A DNA stretch of 64,000 nt, from the NCBI GenBank assembly GCA_037447655.1, contig JBBHKE010001456.1:62001-126000 (forward strand), given 5' to 3'. The translations under genes and the position numbers were made by a program. Of this stretch, positions 20,605-30,823 are shown in pieces. The stretch is from Zygnema cylindricum. Its lineage: Eukaryota > Streptophyta > Zygnematophyceae > Zygnematales > Zygnemataceae. Within the stretch, counting starts at the first letter, position 1; every line of letters begins with the position of its first letter. A model generated the notes under the pieces. The model was not told the origin of the DNA, made no database searches, and saw only the letters and a list, made by a program, of their open reading frames with translations.

Positions 20605-21271
20605 GGTTATGGTTACATTAGGAGGTCTCTGTAATAGTAAGGACAACAAAATTTTTGTATTACAGAGGCCTCGGTTACATCGCGTATCATCTGTAAACAA
20701 GTTTTTACATACGTGTTCTAATTTGAGTGATTCCACGTAGGTCGACGATCAAATCTATAAAATCGTCAAAGATTTGGAAACCGACCATTTTCGTATAAAA
20801 ATCCATACTTGCGTATTACGTACGTGTACTTCACAAGTGTAACGCGTCAATGTACCTCAGAGATCTCCTTCACGCTGCTGATTTTCAGGAAAATACCGTA
20901 TTTCTTTTCGGCAAAAATTTTACGGTCACCTTGTCCGAAGGCACGTGCCTTTGGGGACGTGTGAAAATTTTCATATTTCATCGACGCACGTGTCTGACGT
21001 CCAGGTGTAGCGATTTGATTGGTTTTGTATTGCTGAACCCACCTCGGCGAGGTGGGTTCACCAATACAAAGGCGTATGGAGCGATTGCTTCGCAGATGAA
21101 GACCAAAATGTAATCGGACGGTCGATGTATTCTCCTGGATACTTGGAGAATCGTAATCTTATTTTCTGTAATGTTGTTTTGAAGAAACTCACGAAAATAT
21201 AGTACGGCATGGTACGGGCAAGTACAAAATTCTGTATTAAACCTCACTTTTCGTATGATGTAACCATACCC
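20605..21271. mobile_element. Non-autonomous PIF/Harbinger-like element 2 (667 bp)
   Basis: Terminal repeats GGTTATGGTTACAT and GGGTATGGTTACAT (one mismatch over 14 bp), flanked by TTA at 20602-20604 and 21272-21274. No transposase is encoded. It contains a strong internal palindrome at 21024-21070. Confidence 0.75.
21024..21070. repeat. 47-bp near-perfect palindrome within element 2
   Basis: TTTGTATTG and CAATACAAA form the outer stem; GAACCCACCTCG and CGAGGTGGGTTC form the inner stem around one central base. Only the CT/AC step between the stems is unpaired. Confidence 0.9.
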
Positions 21272-21743
21272 TTAGTCTTAATCATTCTAACTTTGCGTGT
21301 AGCTATTATATTAATGTTTAAACTCTTATGTTATTGCTTTTTCTCTCGCAAATCTAAATTTTTCACTACATGTTTTTGACGGTTTTTCTTTCGACTACGA
21401 TACTATGTTATGAATTATGCAAAAAAGGTTAAGGTTTTATTATGTATGCTTAAAACAAAATCTTATTATTTCACAAGGAAAATCAACTAGCAAAAAACAC
21501 ATTGTGATTGGCAAAAAACATATAAAAAACAACATCATGACAAACGAAATAATAATAAAAAATAAAAATAAGCGTATGAATATGAATTATTTATAAGTAA
21601 ACAGTGATGAAGCTCAAATATATAAATTTAATAACAAAAAAAGTTATAATGACATATACACTAAAGCCATATTAAATAGAATTTAAAATAAATCATACCT
21701 GAACCGTCAACTATCGAAAATGGTCGAAGGTCCTCACAACACA
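21272..21743. other. AT-rich spacer, nothing recognised
   Basis: Very AT-rich sequence with short A runs and no open frame of note. It lies downstream of the BED-type fragment on the minus strand. Confidence 0.4.
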
Positions 21744-22028
21744 TCAGCGCCACCATTTTCGCTTTTTTTTTCGGTCACTCGTTTTTGCCTCTGTTTTTGA
21801 AAGAAAATTACGAAGAAGTCCTCTTGAATTAACCATGTAAGCCAAATCTAAACATGTGCGAGTGTTGATTGTTGAAGTACCGTTTGTTGAATTGTATTGA
21901 TAAACTATGAAACATGTATTACAAGCCACAAAACCTGCCCCCTTTACCATGTATTTGTTTGATGTTTTAACTTCATAGACATGCTCAAATTTTTTCCAAC
22001 AATTTGAAGTGGCCCTGCTTTCTTTCAC
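21744..22028 (-). pseudogene. BED-type zinc-finger fragment, hAT transposase-like
   Basis: A 94-codon minus-strand frame contains CWKKFEHVY, then VACNTCFIVYQYNS and GTSTINTRTC. This is the W..F, C..C, GTSxL pattern of BED zinc fingers found at the N-terminus of hAT transposases. The closing His is replaced, and the frame turns basic (DRKKKRKWWR) and stops without a catalytic domain, so it is a remnant or a single exon. The frame is open about eight codons upstream of the first ATG. Assignment rests on motif spacing only. Confidence 0.45.
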
Positions 22029-22195
22029 TATGTAATACTGAGCAATTTCACCATTTTTTGATTTCGAAGTTTGTTTTGGATTGTAGTTTTAAGGGAAGCG
22101 AGGATGTCTTTTTTCCATTTTAGTGTATGACTAAGTTTTGTTTGAATTGTGGTCGATTTTCTCTAACTTAAGTAGCAATTCAATTTATCGATTTA

Positions 22196-22997
22196 GGGTA
22201 TGGTCCCATGTACTTGTAACTTAGCGAACTTACTTTGTATTTTAACACGGATACTGCGGACCCGGATTTCAAGTGTCTCTATGCGTTTACTCGATACTGT
22301 TATTTAAGTTTGTGACGATTGTATACGTCGATAATACCCGTGACAGATGTCACAGTGTGCAATTTGTCTTTGCCGCACCATATCTTTTCGAAACTTTTTG
22401 AAGCGTCGCAAAGACATGTCGTAATTCTTGAAACGATTTGGTTTGTCGCATGTAATTGCGTGACATCGTAGACGTACAACCTTGCAGCCGTGGTTGTACA
22501 ACATGCCTTTGCTTAATCCTCTCATGTCTGGCCGCCATGACTTTGCAAATCTGGCCGCCATGACTTCGCAGATTTTTCACCTTTGGCAGATTTTACAACT
22601 TTGCGTGAAATGACACTGCAGCCTCGAGACCCCTGCAAAAAAAAAACCGTATAGGTGCGTGCAGACAAAAACGAACAACCTTGTATTTTTTTTAGTCGTC
22701 AAAAACTTTTGAAAACTTTTCACATGTGTGAATATATTTTCCTATTGGTGTAAACGGATTTACTTAGTTTAAAACACATTTCCGATGTGTTTTATGATAA
22801 GTTTGAAGATGACGTGACAGTGGGTCGAAAAAACGCAAGACGACAAATTTTAGTACATCATAAGGGCGAGAATGATGCAAATTGTACTCTACAAATTTGT
22901 GATTTCTTCGTACGGTCGCAACTTAGGCAGTACGACGCTAAGTTTGAAAAGAAAACTACAGAAAAAAATCGGAACTTAGCCACATGGGGCCATACCC
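22196..22997. mobile_element. Non-autonomous PIF/Harbinger-like element 3 (802 bp)
   Basis: Terminal repeats GGGTATGGTCCCATGT and GGGTATGGCCCCATGT, with TTA at 22193-22195 and 22998-23000. Internally it is related to element 4 (both contain CGGACCCGGATTT and GTGACGATTGTATACG). No transposase; the short minus-strand frames inside have no motif. Confidence 0.85.
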
Positions 22998-23251
22998 TTA
23001 TTGTTTGAAATATGTGAGTAAGCCAATAATTAGGATTTGCCGTGGGAAATTGATGTAATAATTTGATTTTCACTAATTTATTCACCAATAATTACTACAT
23101 GTCCCATATCATTGACATAATGATATGATATATTTGTGGGAAACACAATATAAAATGCATAATTAGCACCTTGCAATAATGTACGACGTATGAATAAGCC
23201 AATAATTACGATTTGTCGCGTTCCCTAAGATTTGGGAAATGAATAGTGTTA

Positions 23252-24022
23252 GGGTGCGTCTCCATGTACTTGAAACTTAAAGATTTTTTTTTGCTTTTTA
23301 ATGCAGATCCGGCGGACCCGGATTTTAGATGTCCATATGTGTAACAACGAAACTGTTACTTAATGGTGTGACGATTGTATACGGTGACAATGCTCGTGAC
23401 GACTGTTAATATCTATTACTAGTGATGACGCACGTTATTTTTTGTAACTGCTTGTGACGCCGCATGAGTTTTCGTGACATTGTAGACATACTGCCATCCA
23501 GCCTGTGCCCTTTCACATTTGAAGAAGAAGCACTTTGCCTTTGCGGCGCCTATCCACTCGACGTGAAATGGCATCGGAATCTTGAGACCCCCGGCGAAAT
23601 GAAATTTGTACCAGCCGCTAACGGACAAAACCAAACAAATTGTGTACTTTGTTTTGTCGTACCTGAACGCAAACGGACAAAACATAGTGGATCGTGCACT
23701 TTTTGTCGTCGCTTGAATTCTTTTGAAAGTTTTTGAAATTCTTTTACACGTGCGAATACGTGTTCCTATTTGTTTCTCGAAAATACTTTGTTTTAAAACA
23801 CATCTTCTTTGTATTCTAAAGAAAATTTTGAAGATGACGTTTTTTGGGTGGCCGTGGGTCGAAGAACACAACATGTAGGACATCCTTAATTCGATGATGA
23901 CGCAAAATGTACCTCCCATTTTTTTATATTTTTTTGTACGGTTGAAACTTACGCGATACGGCTCTAAGTTTTACAGAAAAACGACAGAATATAACCCTTA
24001 CTTAGCACATGGAGACGCACCC
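23252..24022. mobile_element. Non-autonomous PIF/Harbinger-like element 4 (771 bp)
   Basis: Perfect 16-bp terminal repeat GGGTGCGTCTCCATGT, with TTA at 23249-23251 and 24023-24025. It is a relative of element 3 in the same orientation about 250 bp away, with a diverged terminal repeat. No transposase. A 166-codon minus-strand frame inside (23419-23919) has no recognisable motif. Confidence 0.85.
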
Positions 24023-24033
24023 TTACTACTGTG

Positions 24034-24171
24034 TCGGATTTGCGACGCTAATCATGATGTCGCGTACTTCCACTATACCAAAGAGTACAAAGTACAATAA
24101 TGTCAAATTTGCTACGCTAATCATGATGTCACGTACTTCCACGATATCAAAGAGTACAAAGTACAATAATG
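24034..24171 (+). repeat. 69-bp tandem duplication
   Basis: Two adjacent 69-bp units begin TC(G/A)(G/A)ATTTGC(G/T)ACGCTAATC and end AAAGTACAATAATG, with only a few differences. They start just outside the right end of element 4. Confidence 0.9.
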
Positions 24172-24559
24172 TTGGATTGTATGGACAGTACAAAATTTTC
24201 TTTTTTTTTGGTTTTTTAGTTGACCGACCGTCACCGACTTTTTTTTTTTTTTCTGGTGAGTCAAACCGCCCGCAACCGCCCGGCCTCCAAAATTTGGCAA
24301 CCGAATCCGTTCCGGATGCGGCGCTGGCGGTCAGTTAACGGTCGGTCACGGTTTCGGTTGACCGGTTGCGACCTCTGAGGCACGCTTTATGTGCTGTGCA
24401 CTCCATGTGTCCGTTTATTTTGCGTCTAAGGAGTTCAGTTGAGGACACTTTTAGGAGTCTCAACAAAGCTGCGTGCACACCCTTGTACCTGGTAAGGCTA
24501 TGCGCGATGGAGGGAGTACTGTGTGTTTCAACGCTGGGTAAGTCCAAATTTGTTTGCAT
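24172..24559. other. Spacer with GC-rich repeated GACCG motifs
   Basis: Poly-T runs (24200, 24240) flank a patch of repeated ACCG/CGGT motifs (about 24222-24372) with partial inverted symmetry. No supported gene. Confidence 0.35.
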
Positions 24560-24950
24560 GGGTCTGCGAAAAGAATGGAGGGGAAGGGAAGGGAGGGGAG
24601 GGGAGGGTGGGGAAGGGCGAGGGATGGAGAGAGGATGGTAGGGAGGGAGGGAGGAAGGGAGGGAGAGAGGGAGGGAAGGAGGGAAGGAGGGAGGAGGCGA
24701 GGGGAAGAAAGGGAAGGGAGGCTAATTTTGTGTCGGAAGGGCCTTAGGAAAAATGGAGGTAGGTAAAGACGGAGAGAGAAGAGGGAGGCGGGGAGGAGAG
24801 GGGTGCCGAGGGAAGGAGAGGCGATGAAAAGGAAAGGGAGAAGGGAATGGGAGAAAGGGGTGGGGGGGGGGGAGAAAAGAGGGTGTGGGGAAAGGGAGAG
24901 GGAGAGGGAGAGGGAGAGGGAGAGGGAGAGGGAGAGGGAGAGGGAAGGGG
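24560..24950. repeat. GGGA/GGGAGA simple-sequence tract
   Basis: About 390 bp of purine-only sequence, ending in nine or so perfect GGGAGA hexamers (24893-24948). Gly/Arg/Glu-rich open frames here are artefacts. Confidence 0.92.
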
Positions 24951-25057
24951 ATCTGTTTCGAAATTTTTAATAAATGGGTAGAGGATAGGAAGGCTAAGCA
25001 GTGGAACTATGCTGTTATGTATTTTCCTTCTGAAAATAGGAAAAACATGTTGACTAG
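24951..25057 (+). other. Short open, coding-like segment of unknown origin
   Basis: The plus-strand frame through 24951-25157 includes FNKWVEDRKAKQWNYAV and ends with VNSHVFI plus a stop shared with the copy at about 27115. It has coding-like composition but no family I recognise. It may be one strand of a decayed element. Confidence 0.25.
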
Positions 25058-25346
25058 TTCAAGAGGGAAAATGCAGTTTTTCCCGAAAACGGAAATTGCT
25101 TTTAGTTTAGTCTATTCTGTATCTAAAGGCGTGTCTGTGAATTCTCACGTTTTCATTTGATGTCTTTATTGTGATTTTTATTTGAAATACTTTATTTTAA
25201 GATACTTTGAATGATATGGCTTAGTCTGATCAAACGCCTAAGTCCGTTGAAAATGCTGTGTCATCTTCTGACTCTGGCTCATTATCATCATCATCGGAAG
25301 GTACTTCTTTTTTGCCTTTTTTCTTTTTCTTCTGGTGACTGTCATC
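25058..25346 (-). repeat. Charged-tail repeat, copy 1 (left of C2 gag)
   Basis: About 290 bp that recurs at 27041-27305 with about 85-90 percent identity by eye. On the minus strand it encodes a Lys-then-Asp/Glu-rich tail (SDDDSHQKKKKKGKKEV, then SDDDDNEPESEDD) ending in a stop at 25230. In this copy it is fused in frame to C2 gag. Confidence 0.8.
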
Positions 25347-25838
25347 ATCCGAAGACTTGGTAAGACTTAAAAGAGTGATAGCTATGGACTTAGACACATA
25401 TCTAAGTATAAGATGTTTTGCTATAGTGTTTTTATACTCCCAAATTTTACTATCATTTTCTTCAGTTTTACTTATAACCCCTCTAAGTGAAGATGTGGCG
25501 GAGAGCATAGCTCCCCTCACCATAAGTGTCCCTTTATCCTTCTCCCCTTTTCCCCCTTCCATCACAATATCTTTCCCTTCACCTTTCGTTGCATTTGAAC
25601 TCCGGTTGATATTTTGGGCAGCCTCAGATGGTTCTCCACAGTAAGCTCCTCCAAAGCCAGGTGGCGGACATCTCACTTGTCCAGAAACAATTCCCCATAA
25701 GTGCTTCTCGAAAAGCAATCCCTCCATAATAAACAACCAATAATTGAAGTATGCTCCATTGAACATAGGCACCCTAGATGGTGGGCCCATAACATGAAAT
25801 TTTATAGGCTCCATTGCCCACAGAATTCGCAGATCCAA
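25230..25838 (-). CDS. C2 gag N-terminal half fused to a charged tail
   Basis: A continuous 202-codon frame starts at the LTR, with the family start FHVMGPPSRVPMFNG across the primer-binding site. It continues through HLWGIVSGQVRCPPPGFGG and the UBN2-type core KHLILRYVS to LTKSS (about 25350). There it joins in frame to the poly-Lys/poly-Asp tail. The zinc knuckle and all enzymatic domains are missing. An ATG of the LTR (25812) gives the same N-terminus as in C1. It could be a translated gag-only fusion or a recombination junction that happens to be in frame. Confidence 0.65.
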   Translation of the reverse strand: MDLRILWAMEPIKFHVMGPPSRVPMFNGAYFNYWLFIMEGLLFEKHLWGIVSGQVRCPPPGFGGAYCGEPSEAAQNINRSSNATKGEGKDIVMEGGKGEKDKGTLMVRGAMLSATSSLRGVISKTEENDSKIWEYKNTIAKHLILRYVSKSIAITLLSLTKSSDDDSHQKKKKKGKKEVPSDDDDNEPESEDDTAFSTDLGV

Positions 25839-27031
25839 AAGAAGCTAATCTAGATAGTGCCAACTCCAAGTTGATATAAACCCAAATAAATTATCTCTTG
25901 ACAATAAGAACCCCAATATACCTTCACCTCTGTGAAGAGAAGACCTTCTGTGTGCTCAGTTCCACCACAAAATGCAAAGCTTTAATATGTGTTTTGGACA
26001 ATATTCCCCACTTTGACTTTCCCACTGAATAAGTGCCACCCTGGAACGCAAAGACTCTAACCGATTACACTTTTGTGTAGCTTGGACTCCCCTGAGTCCG
26101 TAGCAAAAAGAGTCACTGAATTTGCTCACCCGAGCATTAGGTTATGGCTGGTCAAAGATGACATTTATAGTTACAAGCTCTCTAAGAGAGAGAGGTACCT
26201 AAATACTACTAAGTCTCGGTCTGCCTACTCACGACTACCTACTACTAAACCCTAGTCAAATAGGAACACTATATAGTACAAGGAGGTACAATGGGCGATG
26301 TGCTTATTGTACGACCATTGTACGACAAGGTCTACAAGGTGACACCTGCCAAATCGGAAGCCATGGTTCCTCCTCCCATCTTCTCCGCTATCAAATAGTG
26401 TGGCGCCACGTGGCACTGCGTGACGCTATCTCCGTATGCCGCCAAAAGCTCACTTCGCGTGGCGGCTATAATGCCGGCCGTCTGATCAAAACATATTTTA
26501 CACGGTTCAGATTCGCGTACATGCAGGAATTGCTCCTTTTGGTTAGTCTGTTGTTAATTAGTTGTTGCGTTAATGTTTATGTATTTATGAAACCCGTCAC
26601 GTGTATCGTTTCGATAACGCCTTATTGGTTAAGGCTTACCTCTACAAATATAACCACAGACCATGGTTCAAATCTGGTCTAGAGCAGTTTTTGGTTATTT
26701 GTTAGTTTGTTAGAACTCTCTTCTTGTCCACTTATAAATACCTATTGTACCCTACATATGCCATCGTTTATCTAAGCTATAGGCTAAAGCTAACGTCTAT
26801 TTTAGGATGTAGGTACCAGGATCAAATCCTGGAACCGTCACAACCATTTTGGTACAAACTACGAATTAGCCTATCCTCTTTAGACAGCCATGGCTCTAGC
26901 TCTCTCTCTGGTCTTCAGTGACTGCAACAAGTATGGGGACCGGAGAGAGTTGAGCGAGAAGCAGGTTGCCTTTGCTGACTTACTCTATTTATTTTTCCAA
27001 TACAGACCTAGAAAATACATAAATTTCAACA
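25347..27031 (-). mobile_element. Element C2: partial C-family copia (LTR plus gag start)
   Basis: Minus-oriented 5' LTR 25795-27031 (1237 bp, starting TGTTGAAATTTATG and ending TTTCA), primer-binding site at about 25780-25794 with its first base changed, then half of gag. The 3' part is replaced by the charged-tail repeat. A second copy of that repeat abuts the outer LTR end, so the LTR sits between two copies of the same sequence. Confidence 0.85.
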
Positions 27032-27040
27032 GTTCTTCTT

Positions 27041-27305
27041 ACAAGAGGGAAATTACTTGTAGTTTAGTCTATTCTAGATCTAAAGGGGTGTTTGTGAATT
27101 CTCACGTTTTCATTTGATGTCTTTATTGTGATTTTTATTTGAAATGCTTTAGTTTAAGATACTTTGAATGATATGGCTTAATCTGATTAAATGCCTAAGT
27201 CCGTTGAAAATTTTGTGTCATCTTCTGACACTGGCTCATTATCATCATTATCGGAACTTCTTTTTTCCCTTTTTTCTCTTTCTTCTAGTGACTGTCATCA
27301 TCTGA
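27041..27305 (-). repeat. Charged-tail repeat, copy 2 (right of C2 LTR)
   Basis: Second copy of the 25058-25346 sequence in the same orientation. It directly precedes the start of the C2 LTR, where a 3' end of an internal region would be expected. Its short purine stretch AAGAAGAAC next to the LTR could be a weak polypurine tract. Confidence 0.8.
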
Positions 27306-27568
27306 ATTAAAACTTTCACCCTAAGAAATTTAAGCAATTCCTCCATAGTAGTTGAATCAAGATGAACAGTAAGGCACTCTTTTACCATTGAGAGCTTCTT
27401 AGATTCCTCAAGTCGAATGTTGAGTTTAGTTTCTTCCCTCTTTATGTGTCCTACTAGAGTCTGCGAATCTTCCACAGACTCCTTTCCTTGGAAGCTGGCA
27501 AGTGAAGGGGTATTTTTCTTTTCTACCTTCCATCTATTGTTGTTACACTCTTGAGATCGATTAATCAA
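27248..27568 (-). pseudogene. Unidentified coding remnant upstream of the charged tail
   Basis: A 106-codon minus-strand frame has coding-like composition (SLASFQGKESVEDSQ, VGHIKREETKLNIRLEESK, LTVHLDSTTMEELLKFL) and predicted helices. It runs into copy 2 of the charged-tail repeat in a shifted frame, so one indel separates the parts. It may be internal coding sequence of a retroelement family or captured host sequence. I do not recognise the family. Confidence 0.4.
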
Positions 27569-28565
27569 TTCTTATATATAGATACAAATGGAATAAACTC
27601 ACCTCTGGTACCGATTTATAAGATCAATTCTCAATCGGAGTGCGCTCACCGTTGCAAAATGTCTCAAAGGGGAAGTGAAGCTGAACTCAAAACAATCATT
27701 ACAAACACATTGAAGGCTCATTATCCCAAGATAGAGACAAGATGTCATACATTCTCCTACACTGCTCACACATTAATGACGATAATACTAACTCACAAGG
27801 TGGCATTTCAACTTAGCAGTAGAAATTAATCCAGAAATCTATTTCTAAAAACTTCACATTGAACTTGGACACAAATTAAGGAACAACACAAACTGATAAA
27901 AATAGAAATGAAAGTACCAAAAGTCTTGTGCGAAAAAATTAACTCGCACGAAGCAAATAGAAACAAACCGTGTGCACGAAAATGAATCGTCCGCAAAACT
28001 TAGAAATGAAAGTAAATGTAAAAAAACGAAATTCTCGATGTGACGCACGACCAAATTTAAACCACTCTAATTACGAACAACATTGACATTGACATCGACA
28101 TAGCTTCAGACATTGTAAATCCTAACATAAAGCATCTCAATCTTGTAGAAAATCACCTATTTTGAAACGAAAATGAAATAGTAAAAACTAATATTGAAAC
28201 GTTTTTCAAAGATACTAAATAAGAAACTTATTTAAAAGTAAAATGAACATAATCCAATCAGCTTAATGGTGAAAGTTTACCATCTTCAAGAAAGCTATAT
28301 CATTTTGAACATGTCAAAATAAGACATTTCCAATGAAAATAACCAATAAACAGGACAATTATTCATGGAGATTCCCTACGCACCCAAAAATTACTCAACA
28401 CAATCTAGATTTTTCCATAGAATTAAAATCCATCTAACCTCTTTGAAAATGAATGGTCATCATTCTCAATTTCCACCTTTTACAACCAGCATTAATTTAA
28501 GGTCCACCACTCAGCCTTTCTTCTCTTATACCCTTTTATTGAACTCCCTCAAAGACCTCTTTTCC
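27569..28565. other. Region without a supported gene
   Basis: AT-rich sequence. A 92-codon plus-strand frame (27551-27829) and a weak minus-strand frame (27854-28054) show no motif. Confidence 0.35.
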
Positions 28566-29180
28566 CAAAAGTATTCTCTCTCCCTCTCTCTCTCTCTCTC
28601 TCTCCCCCTACCCTTGTCCTCTAAGAAAGTCAGTCACAAGTTACTCTTCTGTCCCTTTTTCTACCTTCTCCTGTCCCATTTCCCTCTCTCCCCTTTCCAT
28701 CGTCTCTCTCACTCACACTCCCTCACTATCACTCAATGCTATCTTTGTCTCCCTCTTTCCCTCCGTACCTCCTATTCCTTACCCTTTCTCAAAACCTCCT
28801 TTCCTCTCCTTCTCCCCTTCTTACTATTAACACCTCATGCTTGTTCACATGCTTTCTCTCTCTCCCCATTTGCGTATCCTTAACACGGGCCTGGAATCCC
28901 ATACCAACATTATTCACAAAAGGACAAAAATGTCAAAACCTACTGCATTTTCTTGTCCTCCTCCCATGCATTACAACTACACACGTGTCAGTTACACATT
29001 TCCCTCTCCCCCCCTCCCCGCCTTATTCTGACCATCCCTCTCCCCCTCCTTTCCATTCTCCTCTCTGCCCTCACCCTTCTCCCACATTCCCCCTCTCTCC
29101 CCCCTCCCCCTCCCCCCTCCCCTCCTTCCCTCCTCCCCTCCCCTCCCCTCCCTTCCCTTCCCCCCCCCCCTCTTCCACCC
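28566..29180. repeat. CT/C-rich low-complexity region
   Basis: About 600 bp with (CT)n near 28570-28610, patchy CT-rich sequence, and a nearly pure CCCTCC tract at 29000-29175. It lies downstream of the LysM-like exon and may be its intron; transcribed from the minus strand it is G/A-rich. Long Ser/Pro/Leu frames in it are compositional. Confidence 0.85.
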
Positions 29181-29198
29181 CAAATAGTGTGGACTCAC

Positions 29199-29460
29199 TA
29201 GATTTGGGAATGCATATGGTGGGGGTGGGCGTCCTTTTTAGAAGCGTTTTTAGGAGCTTGGGGGTACAAACGGCTCCAAAAAATTGTCGAAAAGTGGATC
29301 CCTTTACGAAGCATTTTGCGATAGACGCACACGTGGCGTTTTTCGGTACGGTCCACAGTTTGCCTGTACGGCATGGGACAATTGCACCTTCCGTACGGTC
29401 CGTACGGAAGGATAGGAGGACGAGGAGGAGTAGCGCGAGGAGAGCGAGGCGGCGAGGCAT
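29199..29460 (-). CDS. First exon of a probable secreted LysM-like protein
   Basis: The ATG at 29460 begins a classical signal peptide (MPRR, then a run of Leu/Ala; likely cleavage near residue 25). It is followed by a Cys-containing segment with LysM spacing: TVPKNATCASIAKCF and, about 30 residues later, TICIP. The coding part is 87 codons plus one base, ending at a GTGAGT donor (29198-29193). Without splicing the frame would run into a Gly/Glu low-complexity stretch. A TATA box lies about 190 bp upstream. LysM proteins bind chitin or peptidoglycan oligosaccharides outside the cell; that role is inferred from the motif only. The downstream exon was not found. Confidence 0.5.
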
Positions 29461-29653
29461 GACGTCAGCGAGGAGAGGGCGAAAGGGTGTACGGAACTGT
29501 ACGGAGGCGTGACATTTGTCACGGTTTTTCGTTTTTTTTTGGGCGAGGGAGGAGAGAGGGAGAGCGAGGAGGCGGAGAGGTGACTGTGACAGGAGTCGCT
29601 GTTTGTTTGTCGTTAGTGGGAGGGACGAATGCAGCGGCGATTTTTTGTTTTTG

Positions 29654-29661
29654 TATATATA
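29654..29661 (-). promoter_or_regulatory. TATA box for the LysM-like gene
   Basis: The minus strand reads CTATATATACAAA, a strong plant-type TATA element, about 195 bp upstream of the ATG at 29460. Transcription would start near 29625. Confidence 0.5.
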
Positions 29662-30604
29662 GTTTTTCTGTGTGTGTAGTGAGCAAAGCTGACGTGGAAA
29701 GACAGCTGGCACAATAGGAAAGTGATTTGTCGTTTTCTGCCCAAAAACTTGCTGACTCGGCGCCAGGATTTTTACGACGGGAAAGTACAATTTTGGCTCT
29801 AAAGAATTCAGTTTGACCAGTCCGTACATTCCAGTTGTCCACTCTGACAAGTTTTTATTTCGTATCCAGTTGTCCACCTGGACGAATATTCGTTTAATTC
29901 GTATGGTGTATGATTTTTTTTTTCATTAGCAGAGGAGTGAGGTACACGATAAACTGCTATTAGTGTTTAAAAAAATATATCGGTGCCCGTAAATTACGAC
30001 CATTAGACCTAGAATAGAATTAGTAAATGTTTTTTTTCCTTTACGATAATATAAGATGCGTTTTAATTAGCGTGAAGTTCCATCAAACGAAAAGTGAGGT
30101 TGTTTACAGACATCCGGACTATTCCGTATTATGCCGTACCATTTATTTTGTTTTTATAAGCAAACAACAGTAAATAGAATTTTGCCAATATTCCCCATAG
30201 CTCTGGGAGGTAACAATGACTGTCGGATATTCATTCGAGAAGCGTTCGCTTCAAATTTACTAATACTAAAACCCATTGCTCAGTTACGAAAATCGTAGAA
30301 CCGAGACACGTGGGCTAATAAATATACGTGTCACAATGGACAACCAACGGAGTTCAAAAAATTTGCACATGATATGTACCCTTCAAAATCCAACCGAAAA
30401 TGTAAAATTAACCTATTAACTATCTTTCACCACGCTATTTTTGCAACCTCTCATTCGAAACACTATTTAAAAGCAGAAACAATAACCTTAAAAAAATGAG
30501 GTGGTCTTTAACCAGTCGTATGCAAAGAGTAAAAAAAATGTGTTGTACATTGACTTGGTACACAAGTACATGGTACAAAAATGAATATTTTAAGTTAAAA
30601 TTAG
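29662..30604. other. Region without a supported gene
   Basis: Mixed sequence upstream of the LysM-like gene. At about 29936-29990 a fragment resembling the ends of the 8294-8520 palindrome (CTGCTATTAGTGTTTAAAA) occurs. No gene supported. Confidence 0.35.
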
Positions 30605-30823
30605 GCCTCTTCTCCATCAAGCTCCGACAGTAATCGTACGGATACGTTTACTGGCAGTAATATTTCACTCACTTCTCTATCAGGTCTTGTTAGCAATGAA
30701 TCTATTGCGTACGAGCTTTCTTTCGATTCGATGCACGTGGGTTCATCTTCTGACAGCGAGCATGTCAAAGATTCAAAAGCACAATATCTAGACTCGTATC
30801 CGAATAGCCAGCTACAATTTTAA
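30605..30823 (+). CDS. Possible terminal exon, Ser/Asp-rich protein of unknown function
   Basis: 73 codons open from a possible acceptor (AAAATTAG at 30597-30604) to TAA at 30821. The peptide is rich in Ser, Asp and Asn (SSPSSSDSN, GSSSDSEHVKD), with balanced codon usage unlike the surrounding AT-rich noise. The pyrimidine tract before the acceptor is weak, and no upstream exon was found. Unrecognised. Confidence 0.3.
   Translation, partial: ASSPSSSDSNRTDTFTGSNISLTSLSGLVSNESIAYELSFDSMHVGSSSDSEHVKDSKAQYLDSYPNSQLQF

Noticed and set aside
22304-23919. Basic or Cys-containing frames inside TTA-flanked elements 3 and 4
   Set aside because: No transposase motif (no DDE region or Myb-like domain), no agreement between the two related elements, and many stops on alignment.
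28365-29512. Plus-strand open frames of 172 and 258 codons
   Set aside because: Ser/Leu/Pro runs from CT-rich DNA; antisense to the better supported LysM-like exon.
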